A stretch of 64,000 nucleotides of DNA from SAR116 cluster alpha proteobacterium HIMB100 (lineage in GTDB: Bacteria > Pseudomonadota > Alphaproteobacteria > Puniceispirillales > Puniceispirillaceae), in the NCBI GenBank assembly GCA_000238815.2, contig AFXB01000006.1, positions 62,001-126,000 of the forward strand, written 5' to 3'. A model generated the notes under the pieces. That model was not told the DNA's origin and did no database searches. It saw only the letters and a program-made list of their open reading frames with translations. How positions within the stretch are numbered: position 1 is the first letter of the stretch; every line of letters starts with the position of its first letter. Position numbers and translations under genes: made by a program. Positions 36,923 to 45,883 of the stretch are shown here, piece by piece.

Positions 36923-37636
36923 ATGTCTGATGCGCACCCTCTCTCCATCCTTGACGACCAGCCCTTAATTTTGGTGGGGAACGGGGCGTGTGATCTGGAC
37001 CAGCTGGCCGCTGCGCCTGCTGGCTATCTTGTGGCTGTTGATGGTGGTCTGCGTCACTGCCAGGCTGCTGGTCTGATCCCTGAAGCTGTAATTGGGGATA
37101 TGGACTCTGCGGACCTTGATGGCCTCAGCGTCACATATCCGGATATGCCGGTCTATCACCTGGATGATCAGAACAGCACTGATTTTGAAAAAGCGCTGAT
37201 GATGTTTTCGGCACAGGTCTGTCTGGCATATGGGTTTTTGGGTCTGCGCTTTGACCATATGCTGGCCAGCTTATCTGTGATGGCGCGTTATTCAGAACAG
37301 CATCAGGTCATTCTGGTGGGCGAAAATGATGTGGTTCACGTGACCAGAAAAGCCTTTTCCATGTCTGTTTCTGCTGGTGCCCGTCTGTCGGTCTGGCCTG
37401 TGGGACAGGTCAGCTTTTCAACTTCATCTGGCCTGGTCTGGCCACTTGACGGGTTGACGCTTTCGCCTGATGGCCAGGTGGCCACCTCAAACCGGATGCA
37501 GACAAACAATCTTACCCTAACGCCTGCAGACGGGAATCAGGGGGCATATGCTGTGTGTTGTGATCCTGAATTTCTGCCAGAGATGCTGGCGGCTCTCACT
37601 GGCGGTAGGGCGGGTCAGGCGTCTTGCTGCCCATAG
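36923..37636 (+). CDS. Thiamine pyrophosphokinase
   Basis: A 237-residue thiamine pyrophosphokinase, which converts thiamine and ATP to thiamine diphosphate. LVAVDGGLRHCQAAGLIPEAVIGDMDS and LDDQNSTDFEKAL are the catalytic motifs, FLGLRFDHMLASL the third. The C-terminal beta-domain has SVWPVGQVSFSTSSGLVWPLDGLTL. The ATG at 36923 follows GATGAGG; the open frame extends 12 residues upstream. Its last 22 bases overlap the tail of the convergent acyltransferase gene. Confidence 0.92.
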   Translation: MSDAHPLSILDDQPLILVGNGACDLDQLAAAPAGYLVAVDGGLRHCQAAGLIPEAVIGDMDSADLDGLSVTYPDMPVYHLDDQNSTDFEKALMMFSAQVCLAYGFLGLRFDHMLASLSVMARYSEQHQVILVGENDVVHVTRKAFSMSVSAGARLSVWPVGQVSFSTSSGLVWPLDGLTLSPDGQVATSNRMQTNNLTLTPADGNQGAYAVCCDPEFLPEMLAALTGGRAGQASCCP

Positions 37637-38463
37637 GTGCGGCGGCGCAGAAAATCAGTGATGTCATTTCGGGTGGCAAACGCATCCAGCTCTTTATGGT
37701 CGATAGGTGTGCGCACAGTCACCTTCACCTGCCGGTTCATCTGCTTACAAATCTCGCGGAACATTAATGAATAGCCTAAGGTAACTGATACACGCCGTGC
37801 AGCCTGGTAAACAACGGAATTCCGGCCGTCAAAGAAAAACGGAACAATGGTTGTTCCTTTGGTCTGGGCCAGCTTTGCAGCAAAGGTTTTCCATTCACTG
37901 TCAAAAGCAGGCCCGATCAGATTCGGGGCAAGGGAAATGCCGCCAGCAGGGAAAATAATGACTGCGCCATCATTTTTCAAATGTTTATGCGCTTCGCGTC
38001 TGGTCTCCAGATTGGTTGCAAGGGCGGCTTCTGTTTCCGCGAAATCGATGGGCAGAATTTTATCCATCACGGCCGGGGCTTGACGCAGGACCTGATGGGT
38101 AATGATTTTATAATCCTGGCGAATTTCTGACATCATCGCGCATAAAACCAGCCCGTCAATCACCCCAAACGGATGGTTGGCAATCACCAGAACAGGGCCT
38201 GTTTTGGGGATGTCCGCCCCGGGCTCGTGCTGGGCATCATATGAAATATTCAGCCGCTTTAACGCATCTGTCCAAAACAGCTCGCGCGGCCGTTCATCAT
38301 CAACATAATCGAAATACAGCTTTTTGATTTTTGGCTGACCGGTTATTCTTTCCATCGCCCGGATAAAGCCGGACGCCATTGGTCCCAGCTCGCCATTGGC
38401 AAAAGAAAAAATGGGATGGCTGTCCAAATTGTCACTATCTGCGGGCGTTATCATGCTGCTCAT
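37615..38463 (-). CDS. PlsC-family acyltransferase
   Basis: A 282-residue lysophospholipid-acyltransferase-family protein. The usual HX4D box appears as VLVIANHPFGVIDGLVL (HPFGVID), the substrate motif as DGAVIIFPAGGISLAP, and GTTIVPFFFDGRNSVVYQ is the third block. It has no clear membrane helix. Related proteins include the OlsA-like and hemolysin-type acyltransferases that acylate ornithine lipid or phospholipid. The acceptor cannot be told. ATG 38463 has GGAAAA upstream; a GTG lies 3 bases earlier. Confidence 0.82.
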   Translation of the reverse strand: MSSMITPADSDNLDSHPIFSFANGELGPMASGFIRAMERITGQPKIKKLYFDYVDDERPRELFWTDALKRLNISYDAQHEPGADIPKTGPVLVIANHPFGVIDGLVLCAMMSEIRQDYKIITHQVLRQAPAVMDKILPIDFAETEAALATNLETRREAHKHLKNDGAVIIFPAGGISLAPNLIGPAFDSEWKTFAAKLAQTKGTTIVPFFFDGRNSVVYQAARRVSVTLGYSLMFREICKQMNRQVKVTVRTPIDHKELDAFATRNDITDFLRRRTYGQQDA

Positions 38464-38568
38464 CACGATTTTCCGAACATAAAGACCAGTAATATGGTCA
38501 TCTCACCTGCCTTATCGGGGCTTTGCGACGAATGTGTGGCCAGACCCGCAGCCCTCTTCATCAGGCGG

Positions 38569-39864
38569 TTAACCATAATATTGCAACGCCAGCCAAATCA
38601 AGCCAAAAGCCGTTATCAACATCACGCCGGTATTGATCTCATGCGCACGGCCGCTGATCAGCCTGATGCCGACATAGGCCAGAAAACCGATGCTGATCCC
38701 CGCCGCAATCGAAAAGGTCAGCGGCATCAGGGTAATAGTTATCATCACCGGTAAGGCCACAGACATATCCGACCAGTTGATTCGCGCCAGCCCGCCCAGG
38801 AATCCGGCTGCCACAAAGATCAGTGCTGGTGCTGTTGCAAAGGCCGGAACAGATGCAAATAAAGGCTCAAAAAACAGACAGATGGCAAACAACACGGCAA
38901 CTGTCAGCGCAACCAGGCCAGTGCGCCCGCCACTGCGGATGCCTGCTGCACTCTCAAGGTAAGTGGTCAGATTAGATGTGCCTAACAGGCTGCCAAATAT
39001 GCTGGCTGAGGTATCAGCCAGAACAGCTCTGTCCAGATTTTTAATCGACCCATCATCTTTGCGCAGGCCAGCAGGCTCTGAAATGGCGGTTAATGTGCCT
39101 GTCGTGTCAAAGAAATCGACAAAGAACATCACAAACACCACTGACAAAAACGCAGGTGTGGCAAGGGCTGAAAAATCAAGCTGGAAAGCTGCGCTGGTCA
39201 AAGGCGGTGTTGACACCAGCCCGCCAAATTCTGCCAGACCAGTCACCCAGCCGATGACGCTCAGCCCCAATATAGTCAGCAGAATACCGCTTTTAATACC
39301 CCGATGAACCAGCCCGGCCATCACAATCAGACCGGCAAGGGCGAGGCCTGTCTCAGCGGTATTTAATGCGCCCAGCCCAACAAGTGTGTCTGGATTATCA
39401 ACAATAATTCCTGCACCGCTCAGCCCGATCATAGCCAGAAACAGACCAATGCCAGCGGTAATGGCCACCTGCATTTCTGCAGGAATGGACAAGATCATAA
39501 ATGCACGTGCCCGGCTGAGGGAAAACAGGAAAAACGCAACTGAAGAGACAAATACAGCAGCCAGAGCCTGTTGCCAGCTGAACCCATATCCCAGCACCAC
39601 AACATAGGCGAAATAGGCATTCAGCCCCATGCCCGGGGCTACCGCAACTGGCCAGCCGGCATACAGCCCCATAATAAGTGTGCCAAAGATGGTGGCAAGG
39701 ATCGTGGCAACGAAAGCGGCGCCAAAGTCAATGCCCGCATCAGACAGGATCGCCGGATTGACAGCGATGATGAAGGCCATTGTCAAAAATGTGCTTACGC
39801 CGGCAAACACTTCAGAGCGCGCAGTCACCCCATGTTCACCTAACTTGAAAAACTGCGACAACAT
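38569..39864 (-). CDS. NCS2 family purine permease (AzgA-like)
   Basis: A 431-residue inner-membrane permease with about 12-14 segments, AzgA/GhxP branch for adenine, guanine and hypoxanthine uptake. MLSQFFKLGEHGVTARSEVFAGVSTFLTMAFIIAVNPAILSDAG is the signature N-terminus, with VAPGMGLNAYFAYVVV, FFDTTGTLTAISEPAG and LLGTSNLTTYLESAAGIRSGGRTGL the other AzgA motifs. ATG 39864 follows GGAGAAAGAG. The 224-base gap to the divergent bioY was checked for a purine riboswitch, and none was seen. Confidence 0.93.
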   Translation of the reverse strand: MLSQFFKLGEHGVTARSEVFAGVSTFLTMAFIIAVNPAILSDAGIDFGAAFVATILATIFGTLIMGLYAGWPVAVAPGMGLNAYFAYVVVLGYGFSWQQALAAVFVSSVAFFLFSLSRARAFMILSIPAEMQVAITAGIGLFLAMIGLSGAGIIVDNPDTLVGLGALNTAETGLALAGLIVMAGLVHRGIKSGILLTILGLSVIGWVTGLAEFGGLVSTPPLTSAAFQLDFSALATPAFLSVVFVMFFVDFFDTTGTLTAISEPAGLRKDDGSIKNLDRAVLADTSASIFGSLLGTSNLTTYLESAAGIRSGGRTGLVALTVAVLFAICLFFEPLFASVPAFATAPALIFVAAGFLGGLARINWSDMSVALPVMITITLMPLTFSIAAGISIGFLAYVGIRLISGRAHEINTGVMLITAFGLIWLALQYYG

Positions 39865-40088
39865 AACTCTTTCTCCTGCACCTGGCTTGATCACAGCTCA
39901 GACCCTGATGACTGATTTGCGCCTGTCAGGGTAGAGCTGTTCGTCTTATCATCTGTAGCTAATACGACCTTGTTTCGTTTTATACTGGCAAAAGCGCCTA
40001 ATTACGATTATTAATTTGGCAAAAGATGGGTGATCAGGCTGTCTGGCCCGTTCGCACAGACACATTCGGATAAGGGGACATACAGAAC

Positions 40089-40670
40089 ATGTTTCAAGCT
40101 TCAGATTTCAAACTGACACACGCTGGCCCGTCTCTGGTGCCCCAGCTTGCGGGTACTGGTCTTTATCAGCTGCTGGCGGTGATCGCCGGGATTGCGGTAC
40201 TGGCTGTTTCAGCTCACATTAAAATTCCGTTTTATCCGGTTCCGGTAACCATGCAGACTCTGGCTGTTTTGGCCATCGGCATGACATATGGGACTCGCCT
40301 TGGTGGCGCAACTGTACTGGGCTATCTGGGGGCCGGGGCAGCAGGCGCACCTGTTTTTGCTGGCGGGGCCGGAATTGCTTATATGATGGGGCCGACAGGC
40401 GGGTATCTGCTGGGCTTTTTTGTGGCCGCCATTGTGCTTGGGGCGCTGGCAGAGCGTGGCTGGACCCGCAGCATGATCACCACAGCTGCAGCAATGGTTT
40501 TGGGTAACGCAATTATTTATCTGCTGGGCGTCAGCTGGCTGGCAAACCTGATTGGTTCAGCAAAGGCATTCGAATTCGGCCTGCTGCCCTTTTTATATGG
40601 TGATGCGCTGAAGCTGGTGATTGCGGCTGTTGGTGTGCCGTTTTTATGGTCTAAATTGCATCAAAAATAA
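40089..40670 (+). CDS. bioY: Biotin transporter substrate-binding protein BioY
   Basis: A 193-residue S-component of an ECF-type biotin transporter with six hydrophobic segments. AHIKIPFYPVPVTMQTLAVLAIGMTYGTRLGG is the BioY signature, followed by GPTGGYLLGFFVAAIVLGALAERGW. No bioM or bioN ATPase/permease lies nearby; solitary BioY proteins are known and may borrow ECF modules or act alone. A clear intrinsic terminator follows. The N-terminal 25 residues are polar. Confidence 0.93.
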   Translation: MFQASDFKLTHAGPSLVPQLAGTGLYQLLAVIAGIAVLAVSAHIKIPFYPVPVTMQTLAVLAIGMTYGTRLGGATVLGYLGAGAAGAPVFAGGAGIAYMMGPTGGYLLGFFVAAIVLGALAERGWTRSMITTAAAMVLGNAIIYLLGVSWLANLIGSAKAFEFGLLPFLYGDALKLVIAAVGVPFLWSKLHQK

Positions 40671-40702
40671 TCTGCTGCGCAAAGCGTAATTATACTTGCA
40701 TG

Positions 40703-40733
40703 AAAAAGGGGGGCGCATGCCCCTCTTTTTTTT
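40703..40733 (+). terminator. Intrinsic terminator after bioY
   Basis: AAAAAGGGGGGC and GCCCCTCTTTTTTTT flank a short GCAT loop: a strong GC core (GGGGC/GCCCC) with A/T arms and an eight-base T-run. It starts 33 bases after the bioY stop. The A-run on the left means it can also serve the convergent AEC transporter gene, whose stop is at 40771. Confidence 0.85.
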
Positions 40734-40770
40734 GCCTGAACAGCGGTACCCTGAAGCGGTCCAGCTGTGA

Positions 40771-41724
40771 TCACCGCACGACATAGATAATCAAAAACAT
40801 CATCACCGGAACGCTGACAGAAGCGATAAGGGTGGACAACATGATAGAAGTTGCTGTGCGCCCGCTATATACACCATAAAATTCGGCCAGATTGAACACA
40901 TTTGCCGCTACCGGCAGACAGCTAAATATCAGGGCAATTTGTATCCATAGGGGGTCGAACGGATAGGGTCCGATGGCTGGCCAGCCCAGCAAGACCAGCG
41001 CCATAATCAGCGGGTGCATAAACAGCTTGAACAGCGCCAGCGCCCCTAATTCGCCCCAGGCCGACCGCACAGGCTGACCAACCAGTGCAATGCCAAGGGC
41101 AAACAAGGCCGTTGGTGCGGCTGCCCCGGCCAGAAGATCCAGAAACAAAGCCGGCATCTGCGGCATTTTCAGCCCGCTTGCGGAAAAAACCATCGCCATG
41201 ACAACAGACATTAACAGCGGGTTCTTGACCAGGGATGCGATCGTTCTGCCCACACTGCTGCCGGCCTTTTCCCCTTCCTCATCAGTGATAAACAACGCAA
41301 CCAGAAAGACCAGAACAGCATTATTCACCACCAAAATCACCGCCATGGGAACAGCAGCTTCTTCACCAAACGCCAGCAACGCCAGCGGCACACCAATATA
41401 GCCATAATTCGGATAGCTGGCATTCAGGCTGAACAGGCTCGCCTCTCGGCGGCTCAGCTTTAACAGATATCTGCCGACCAGAAAAGCCAGCGTGAACAGG
41501 CTTATGGTGACCAGCTCATAACGCAATGTGAATTCAGGATTAAAAATATCGGTCAGAGGGCGGGCTGTGATTGCCACAAACATGAAAGGTGGCAGCACCA
41601 CAAAAAACACATAACGCGAAATCATCCGCCCGTCTGCTGCGGAAAACCAGCCCTTCAGTCGGGTCAGGCTGCCTAGCAGGATGATGCCAAAAAAAGGAAT
41701 GGTGAGTGCCAGAATATCAGCCAT
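40771..41724 (-). CDS. AEC family permease (auxin efflux carrier type)
   Basis: A 317-residue permease with about ten hydrophobic segments in two halves, AEC family. ALTIPFFGIILLGSLTRLKGWFSA, LFSLNASYPNYGYIGVPLALLAFGEEA and the second-half ALFALGIALVGQPV are typical. Family members export or import small organic acids such as malate or malonate. The substrate is unknown. No regulator is adjacent. Confidence 0.88.
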   Translation of the reverse strand: MADILALTIPFFGIILLGSLTRLKGWFSAADGRMISRYVFFVVLPPFMFVAITARPLTDIFNPEFTLRYELVTISLFTLAFLVGRYLLKLSRREASLFSLNASYPNYGYIGVPLALLAFGEEAAVPMAVILVVNNAVLVFLVALFITDEEGEKAGSSVGRTIASLVKNPLLMSVVMAMVFSASGLKMPQMPALFLDLLAGAAAPTALFALGIALVGQPVRSAWGELGALALFKLFMHPLIMALVLLGWPAIGPYPFDPLWIQIALIFSCLPVAANVFNLAEFYGVYSGRTATSIMLSTLIASVSVPVMMFLIIYVVR

Positions 41725-41779
41725 GGCTAGTTATAAGCTGGCAATCAGCTCTTGTGCAATCCTTTATCGAACAGGCCGG

Positions 41780-42094
41780 TTAGCGGGCTGGACCGCCATT
41801 ATCATTAGATGGCGTTTTGATGTCAGCTGCACTCATCCCATCTGCCTCGACCTCACCCAGAAGATCAAGCGCATCTGAACTATCCATGACCTCAGCATCA
41901 CCACTGGCCTCGATCAAATCGATCAGCTTATCTTCAGGCGATTCTGTCTCCTCATGCAAAATGGTCACGGCGACCAGGGCTGCAATGGTTGTGGTGACCA
42001 CTTTTTTGGCCTGCTTTTTGGTTGGCTGCCCGTCCTTTGGTTGAAAAGGGATCACATCTCCAGATAACCGCATGTCATGATCAGATGTCCGCAT
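41780..42094 (-). CDS. Small acidic protein with hydrophobic patch, unknown
   Basis: A 104-residue protein with no family recognised. The N-terminal third is polar (SGDVIPFQPKDGQPTKKQAKK), followed by a short hydrophobic run VVTTTIAALVAVTIL (residues 32-46). The C-terminal half is strongly acidic (ESPEDKLIDLIEASGDAEVMDSSDALDLLGEVEADGMS). An AAAGGAG site lies 9 bases before the ATG, which supports real coding. The hydrophobic run is too short for a confident membrane call. It is the leftward partner of the 315-base regulatory gap at 42095-42409. Confidence 0.55.
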   Translation of the reverse strand: MRTSDHDMRLSGDVIPFQPKDGQPTKKQAKKVVTTTIAALVAVTILHEETESPEDKLIDLIEASGDAEVMDSSDALDLLGEVEADGMSAADIKTPSNDNGGPAR

Positions 42095-42242
42095 CGCTAA
42101 AGACTCCTTTTTGGGATAAGCGTCTTTTCACATACGCCCTTGTGGCCGCTGTGGTGAAGGGGTGGGCCCCAACAAGAAAAGCAAAAGTGAAAAAGACCGA
42201 AAAAGCATGAGTACAGCCTTTGGCGTTCACAACGCTGAACAC

Positions 42243-42287
42243 TACAAGTTGTATAGGCCAGAGCATGCATCATACTAAATTTAGTAT
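42243..42287. promoter_or_regulatory. Paired palindromes in a 315-base intergenic region
   Basis: The gap 42095-42409 separates a leftward small gene from the rightward photolyase-like gene and holds no credible gene. It contains a perfect 16-bp palindrome ATACTAAATTTAGTAT (42272-42287) and, 18 bases to the left, TACAA-G-TTGTA (42243-42253). Dimeric regulators of many families bind such sites. The source regulator is not in the window, and the right-hand stretch to the ATG at 42410 has no obvious -10/-35 pair. Confidence 0.45.
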
Positions 42288-42409
42288 AGGCGGAAAAAGA
42301 CAGCTTCGGGAAGGGAAAAATCATTTTCCGGTAAATTACGCAGATCAGCTTAATGATTGTTAACGTAAAATGCATGATCTGATGATGATAAGCGCGGGAT
42401 TGTGAAGAT

Positions 42410-43708
42410 ATGATGATGGATGATTTATTTCCTGAACAGGCGGCAGATGCATTACCTGCAGTGGATCGCGCCTCTGGCTTATCTCGTCTTGAAGCGTTTG
42501 TTGGTAAGGCAGGTGGTACTTATGCCAAAGGCCGGAATTATGATCTGGGTCCAGGCCGCCATCAGCTTGTCTCTTGTTTGTCTGCACATTTGCGGCGCCG
42601 GCTGATCACCGAAGCTGAGGTGATTGACGCGGTCCTGAGCCGGCACAACTTTCCGGCTGCGGAAAAATTCATCACAGAAATATATTGGCGGACCTATTTT
42701 AAAGGATGGCTGGAAATGCGCCCATCTGTCTGGCAGCAATGGTTGTCTGATTTGGATCGTCTGCCCCGTCATGCAGAGCTGGAAAAGGCCTGTTCAGGAC
42801 AGACAGGCATAGCTTGTTTTGATGCCTGGGCCCATGAGCTGACACATACAGGCTATCTTCATAATCATGCCCGTATGTGGTTTGCGTCTATTTGGATATT
42901 CACGCTCCGTCTGCCCTGGCAGCAGGGGGCCGAATTCTTTATGGCCCATCTGCGTGATGGTGATCCGGCGTCAAATACCCTGGGCTGGCGATGGGTTGCG
43001 GGCCTGCAGACCAGAGGCAAGCCCTATGCGGCCCGTGCGGATAATATCGACCAATTCACCAAGGGACGGTTTGCGCCGCATGGCCAGTTGAATGAGCAAA
43101 TTTATGCTGTTGACGGTCCGGAAAACCCGCCAGCATCGCCACTTGCGTTACCTGATTTAACACCATCTGTTTGTGACGGCAGGCCATATATCTTTCTGCT
43201 GACAGCTGAAGACCTTCACCTCGACTCCCTGCCGCTTGCTGATGCCCCTGCTTGTGTGGCGGGCTTGCCTGCATTGTTTGGCAATCACCAGCTTAAAGCT
43301 GAAAAAAGATGGCTGCGCTCTCCAGCTGTTGACCAGATGGATGCCTTGGCTCTTAAAGATGCGCTGACAAGGGCAGAAAACAGCTTTGCCGAATCAGGAA
43401 CTGAGGTGATTAATCTTGATACTGATCACAGCGGCCAGCAGGCTCTTGCTTCTGACCAGCTGATTGATCAAACAGCACAGCATCTGGCTGATTTATGCCA
43501 GCGCCTTCAGGTCTCTGATCTGGTTACGGCTTATCTGCCCGTCGGGTTCTGGTGTGCCCATTACCAGCGGCTTGCTGCACATCCGGCGCTGTCTTCAGCA
43601 CGCTGGCATTATGTGACGCGCGCTTATGATCGCCAGGCCTGGCCAAGCGCAACCAAAGGGTTTTACCCGTTTAAGTCCAAAATACCGGCCTGGTTGGGCC
43701 GCCGCTGA
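42410..43708 (+). CDS. Photolyase-type FAD-domain protein with unusual layout
   Basis: A 432-residue protein in which the photolyase/cryptochrome FAD-binding domain stands at the N-terminus (about residues 25-235): GPGRHQLVSCLSAHLRRRL, EKFITEIYWRTYFKGWLEMRPSVW, CFDAWAHELTHTGYLHNHARMWFASIW, GDPASNTLGWRWVAGLQTRGKPY. The usual N-terminal antenna domain (about 200 residues) is absent. In its place about 190 C-terminal residues follow, with a hydrophobic PYIFLLTAEDLHL start and HYVTRAYDRQAWP near the end, which may be a displaced Rossmann-like antenna domain. Light-driven DNA repair or a flavin photoreceptor role are both possible. Three ATGs (42410, 42413, 42416) compete. Confidence 0.75.
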   Translation: MMMDDLFPEQAADALPAVDRASGLSRLEAFVGKAGGTYAKGRNYDLGPGRHQLVSCLSAHLRRRLITEAEVIDAVLSRHNFPAAEKFITEIYWRTYFKGWLEMRPSVWQQWLSDLDRLPRHAELEKACSGQTGIACFDAWAHELTHTGYLHNHARMWFASIWIFTLRLPWQQGAEFFMAHLRDGDPASNTLGWRWVAGLQTRGKPYAARADNIDQFTKGRFAPHGQLNEQIYAVDGPENPPASPLALPDLTPSVCDGRPYIFLLTAEDLHLDSLPLADAPACVAGLPALFGNHQLKAEKRWLRSPAVDQMDALALKDALTRAENSFAESGTEVINLDTDHSGQQALASDQLIDQTAQHLADLCQRLQVSDLVTAYLPVGFWCAHYQRLAAHPALSSARWHYVTRAYDRQAWPSATKGFYPFKSKIPAWLGRR

Positions 43709-43737
43709 GCTAGCCTGCTCAACGCGGCGTTCTTTGC

Positions 43738-44928
43738 TTATTTTGTCACTCGACGAATCAGGATGTTACCCGCAGGTTTATTGTTCACGTTACGGACAGC
43801 GTCTGTCGCGTTTGAATAGGCCACACTTTCAACACCGAAATTATCGACCACATTTACCCGTGCACGCAACCGCATGCCGACCAGGGTTTGTTCCAGGCTG
43901 AGGTTGCGTGACCCGCCAGCTGAAGTCAGCTCTTCCCAGGTCCGCCCGTCAGTAGAGGTCTCCCAGTTCAGATTGACACTTGCAATCCCGTCAAAATCCT
44001 TCAGCGAGCTGGTGTTGGCTGTTAATTCAGCCCCTTCTACCGCCTGACCGCGCACAATAACCTCACCTTCCAGCGGGTTATCGACATTCGCAACAGTCTC
44101 AGAAGCGTCTGTCACCAATGTTTCGCGAGTACCAAACCCGTCAATATAGCTGACCACCGCGCGGTAGGTGAACCCCACATCACTTTGAGCAAGCTGGATT
44201 GAATCATCAAACTGGTCCGGGAAGTTTTCCCAGTTGGTCCGCTCAGATGACCGCTGCCAGATAACAGACAAGGCGCCCAGACCATCTTCATCTGAAATCC
44301 GTGATGTATCGACAGCCAATGTGCTGTTTTCTTTTGCTTCACCACGCAATTCCGGGCGGCCCATAGGCTTGTCATTCACATTTTGCACAGGCTGCGACAT
44401 CGGGCTGATCATCATTTCTGGGTTGCCCTGCCCATCCACATAGGAAATCTGTACCCGCAGGAATTTACCCACTTCAGCATCACGTGGCACAAACCGCGGC
44501 TGGATCGCTCCGGGCAGGATCATCCAGTTATCACCATCATCTGAAATCTGCCACTGCACCTGAATAGACCCAAGGCCGTCACCATCAGCCAGTGATGCAG
44601 TATCTATCACCAGCTCATCATTTTCAACGGCCTCAAACCCCTGGTCACCGCCCCCCTGATAGGATTGACCGGACTGTGCTGTTTGGCTGCCTTGTGATGC
44701 TGCCGTTCCCGTGCTGTTATTTGTGGCAGCAGCTGCGCTGGTTGACCCTTGAGCGGACATATTGGTTTGCTGTGTTGATGATGCTTGCCCAGACGTTGCT
44801 TGTGAAGACGTTGCTTGCGAAGAGGTTGCGTTCGCATCAGCAGTGGCATCCGGGTCACCGCCGGCGATCGCACAACTCATCATAGCCAGGCTTGCACCTG
44901 CAATAATTAAGCTTGTCCTTGTTAACAT
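43738..44928 (-). CDS. Repeat-containing surface lipoprotein (three Ig/cadherin-like repeats)
   Basis: A 396-residue exported protein. Its signal ends in LAMMSC, with Cys19 as a likely lipid-attachment site (Met at -3 is unusual). Residues 25-95 are low complexity (SQAT repeats, Gln/Ser/Thr). Three repeats of about 95 residues follow (97-187, 195-285, 294-384), each with DxDGxG, a W followed by S-S/D-G-x-W, R-x-x-V-S-Y-x-D, and ending V-x-NV-(N/D). Such repeats occur in large adhesins. GGGGAG lies upstream of the ATG. An attachment or scaffold role is inference. Confidence 0.65.
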   Translation of the reverse strand: MLTRTSLIIAGASLAMMSCAIAGGDPDATADANATSSQATSSQATSGQASSTQQTNMSAQGSTSAAAATNNSTGTAASQGSQTAQSGQSYQGGGDQGFEAVENDELVIDTASLADGDGLGSIQVQWQISDDGDNWMILPGAIQPRFVPRDAEVGKFLRVQISYVDGQGNPEMMISPMSQPVQNVNDKPMGRPELRGEAKENSTLAVDTSRISDEDGLGALSVIWQRSSERTNWENFPDQFDDSIQLAQSDVGFTYRAVVSYIDGFGTRETLVTDASETVANVDNPLEGEVIVRGQAVEGAELTANTSSLKDFDGIASVNLNWETSTDGRTWEELTSAGGSRNLSLEQTLVGMRLRARVNVVDNFGVESVAYSNATDAVRNVNNKPAGNILIRRVTK

Positions 44929-45328
44929 TCCTCGTACTCCCCAGACTCTAACCCGTTCCGGCTATCAGATCTTCCAGATCATTCACCTGCGCAAGATGCT
45001 GACCGTGTTTCGCGTACCCGCTTCCAGCTAAATTAGTTTAAACCTTATAAATCTTCACCGACACTGTGTCTCATTTCGACAGAAAGATCAAGCAATGTGT
45101 CAAGCTCTTATATAGAGGGCTGCGGATCGGTTTTTTTGGCGGAAAATAAACACCCTGCTGACAGTAAGGCTGTTCCGCATGCTGACACATTCTTGTTTTT
45201 CTGTTTAAATAATTCCCTTTATACGTTAATCCCATAGGCGTTTTTTAAAAATCTCCAGCTGGCCTACTCGCCAGCGTAAACGACATAATGTATGACTATC
45301 TTAAATAAGTCTCTGGAATCGGAAGAAA
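44929..45328. other. 400-base gap without a recognised gene
   Basis: The stretch between the leftward lipoprotein gene and the rightward GlcG-like gene is A/T-richer than its surroundings. It holds no credible ORF. A small palindrome GACAC-T-GTGTC lies at 45060-45070. On the minus strand GAGACA and TATAAG are 17 bases apart, a weak candidate promoter for the lipoprotein. T-runs near 45130 and 45240 have no strong stem. It is taken as a divergent promoter region. Confidence 0.4.
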
Positions 45329-45766
45329 ATGATGACCACACTCTCTTATGATGTTTCTTTGTCCCTTGCACAGGCTGCTTTGCAAAAAGGGGCTGATCTT
45401 GGCCTGAAGCCGCTTGCGGTTGTTGTGCTTGATCATCGGGCCAGCTTGCGGATTTGTCTGAATCAGGATGGTACCGCCATTCACCGTCACCGGGTTGCGC
45501 ATGGCAAGGCCAATGCGGCGATGTCGTTGGGCATGGGGAGCCGCGCTCTTGGGGCGCGGGCAGAGGCGCAGGCCTATTTTGTGGATGCTGTTGGCCGGAT
45601 GATGGACGGGGATTTTATTCCGGTTCCGGGCGGCGTCTTGATTCGGAATGCAAATGGTGACCTGCTGGGGGCAGTCGGTATTTCTGGGGATACCTCTGAT
45701 AATGACGAGGCCGCTGCTGTTGCCGCAATCGAAGCTGTTGGTCTGATCGCTGAAACCGGCGCCTGA
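45329..45766 (+). CDS. GlcG/HbpS-like haem-degrading family protein (DUF336)
   Basis: A 145-residue protein of the GlcG/HbpS family. LSLAQAALQKGADLGLKPLAVVVLDHRASLRICLNQDG, ARAEAQAYFVDAVGRMMDGDFIPVPGGVLIRNANGDLLGAVGISGDTSDNDEAAAVAAIEAVGL match its PAS-like fold. Members are linked to glycolate and glyoxylate operons or bind haem extracellularly. No signal peptide is seen, so it is probably cytoplasmic. It is monocistronic. Confidence 0.87.
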   Translation: MMTTLSYDVSLSLAQAALQKGADLGLKPLAVVVLDHRASLRICLNQDGTAIHRHRVAHGKANAAMSLGMGSRALGARAEAQAYFVDAVGRMMDGDFIPVPGGVLIRNANGDLLGAVGISGDTSDNDEAAAVAAIEAVGLIAETGA

Positions 45767-45883
45767 GGCTGGCTCTGGCCTGATGGCCGGATGTGTGATA
45801 GGTGAACCAGTAAGGTCTAGGCGTATCCCTGCTTAGCGGGCTGTGCAATATCCAAATACAGCCTGCCGGGAATAAGAAGGTAG

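Noticed and set aside
39865-40088. Purine riboswitch or BioR site between the purine permease and bioY
   Set aside because: The conserved purine-aptamer loops and the BioR TTATNNATAA palindrome were not found.
42097-42375. Cys-rich 92-codon ORF on the minus strand
   Set aside because: It covers the palindromes, has random composition and overlaps the ribosome-binding site of the 41780-42094 gene.
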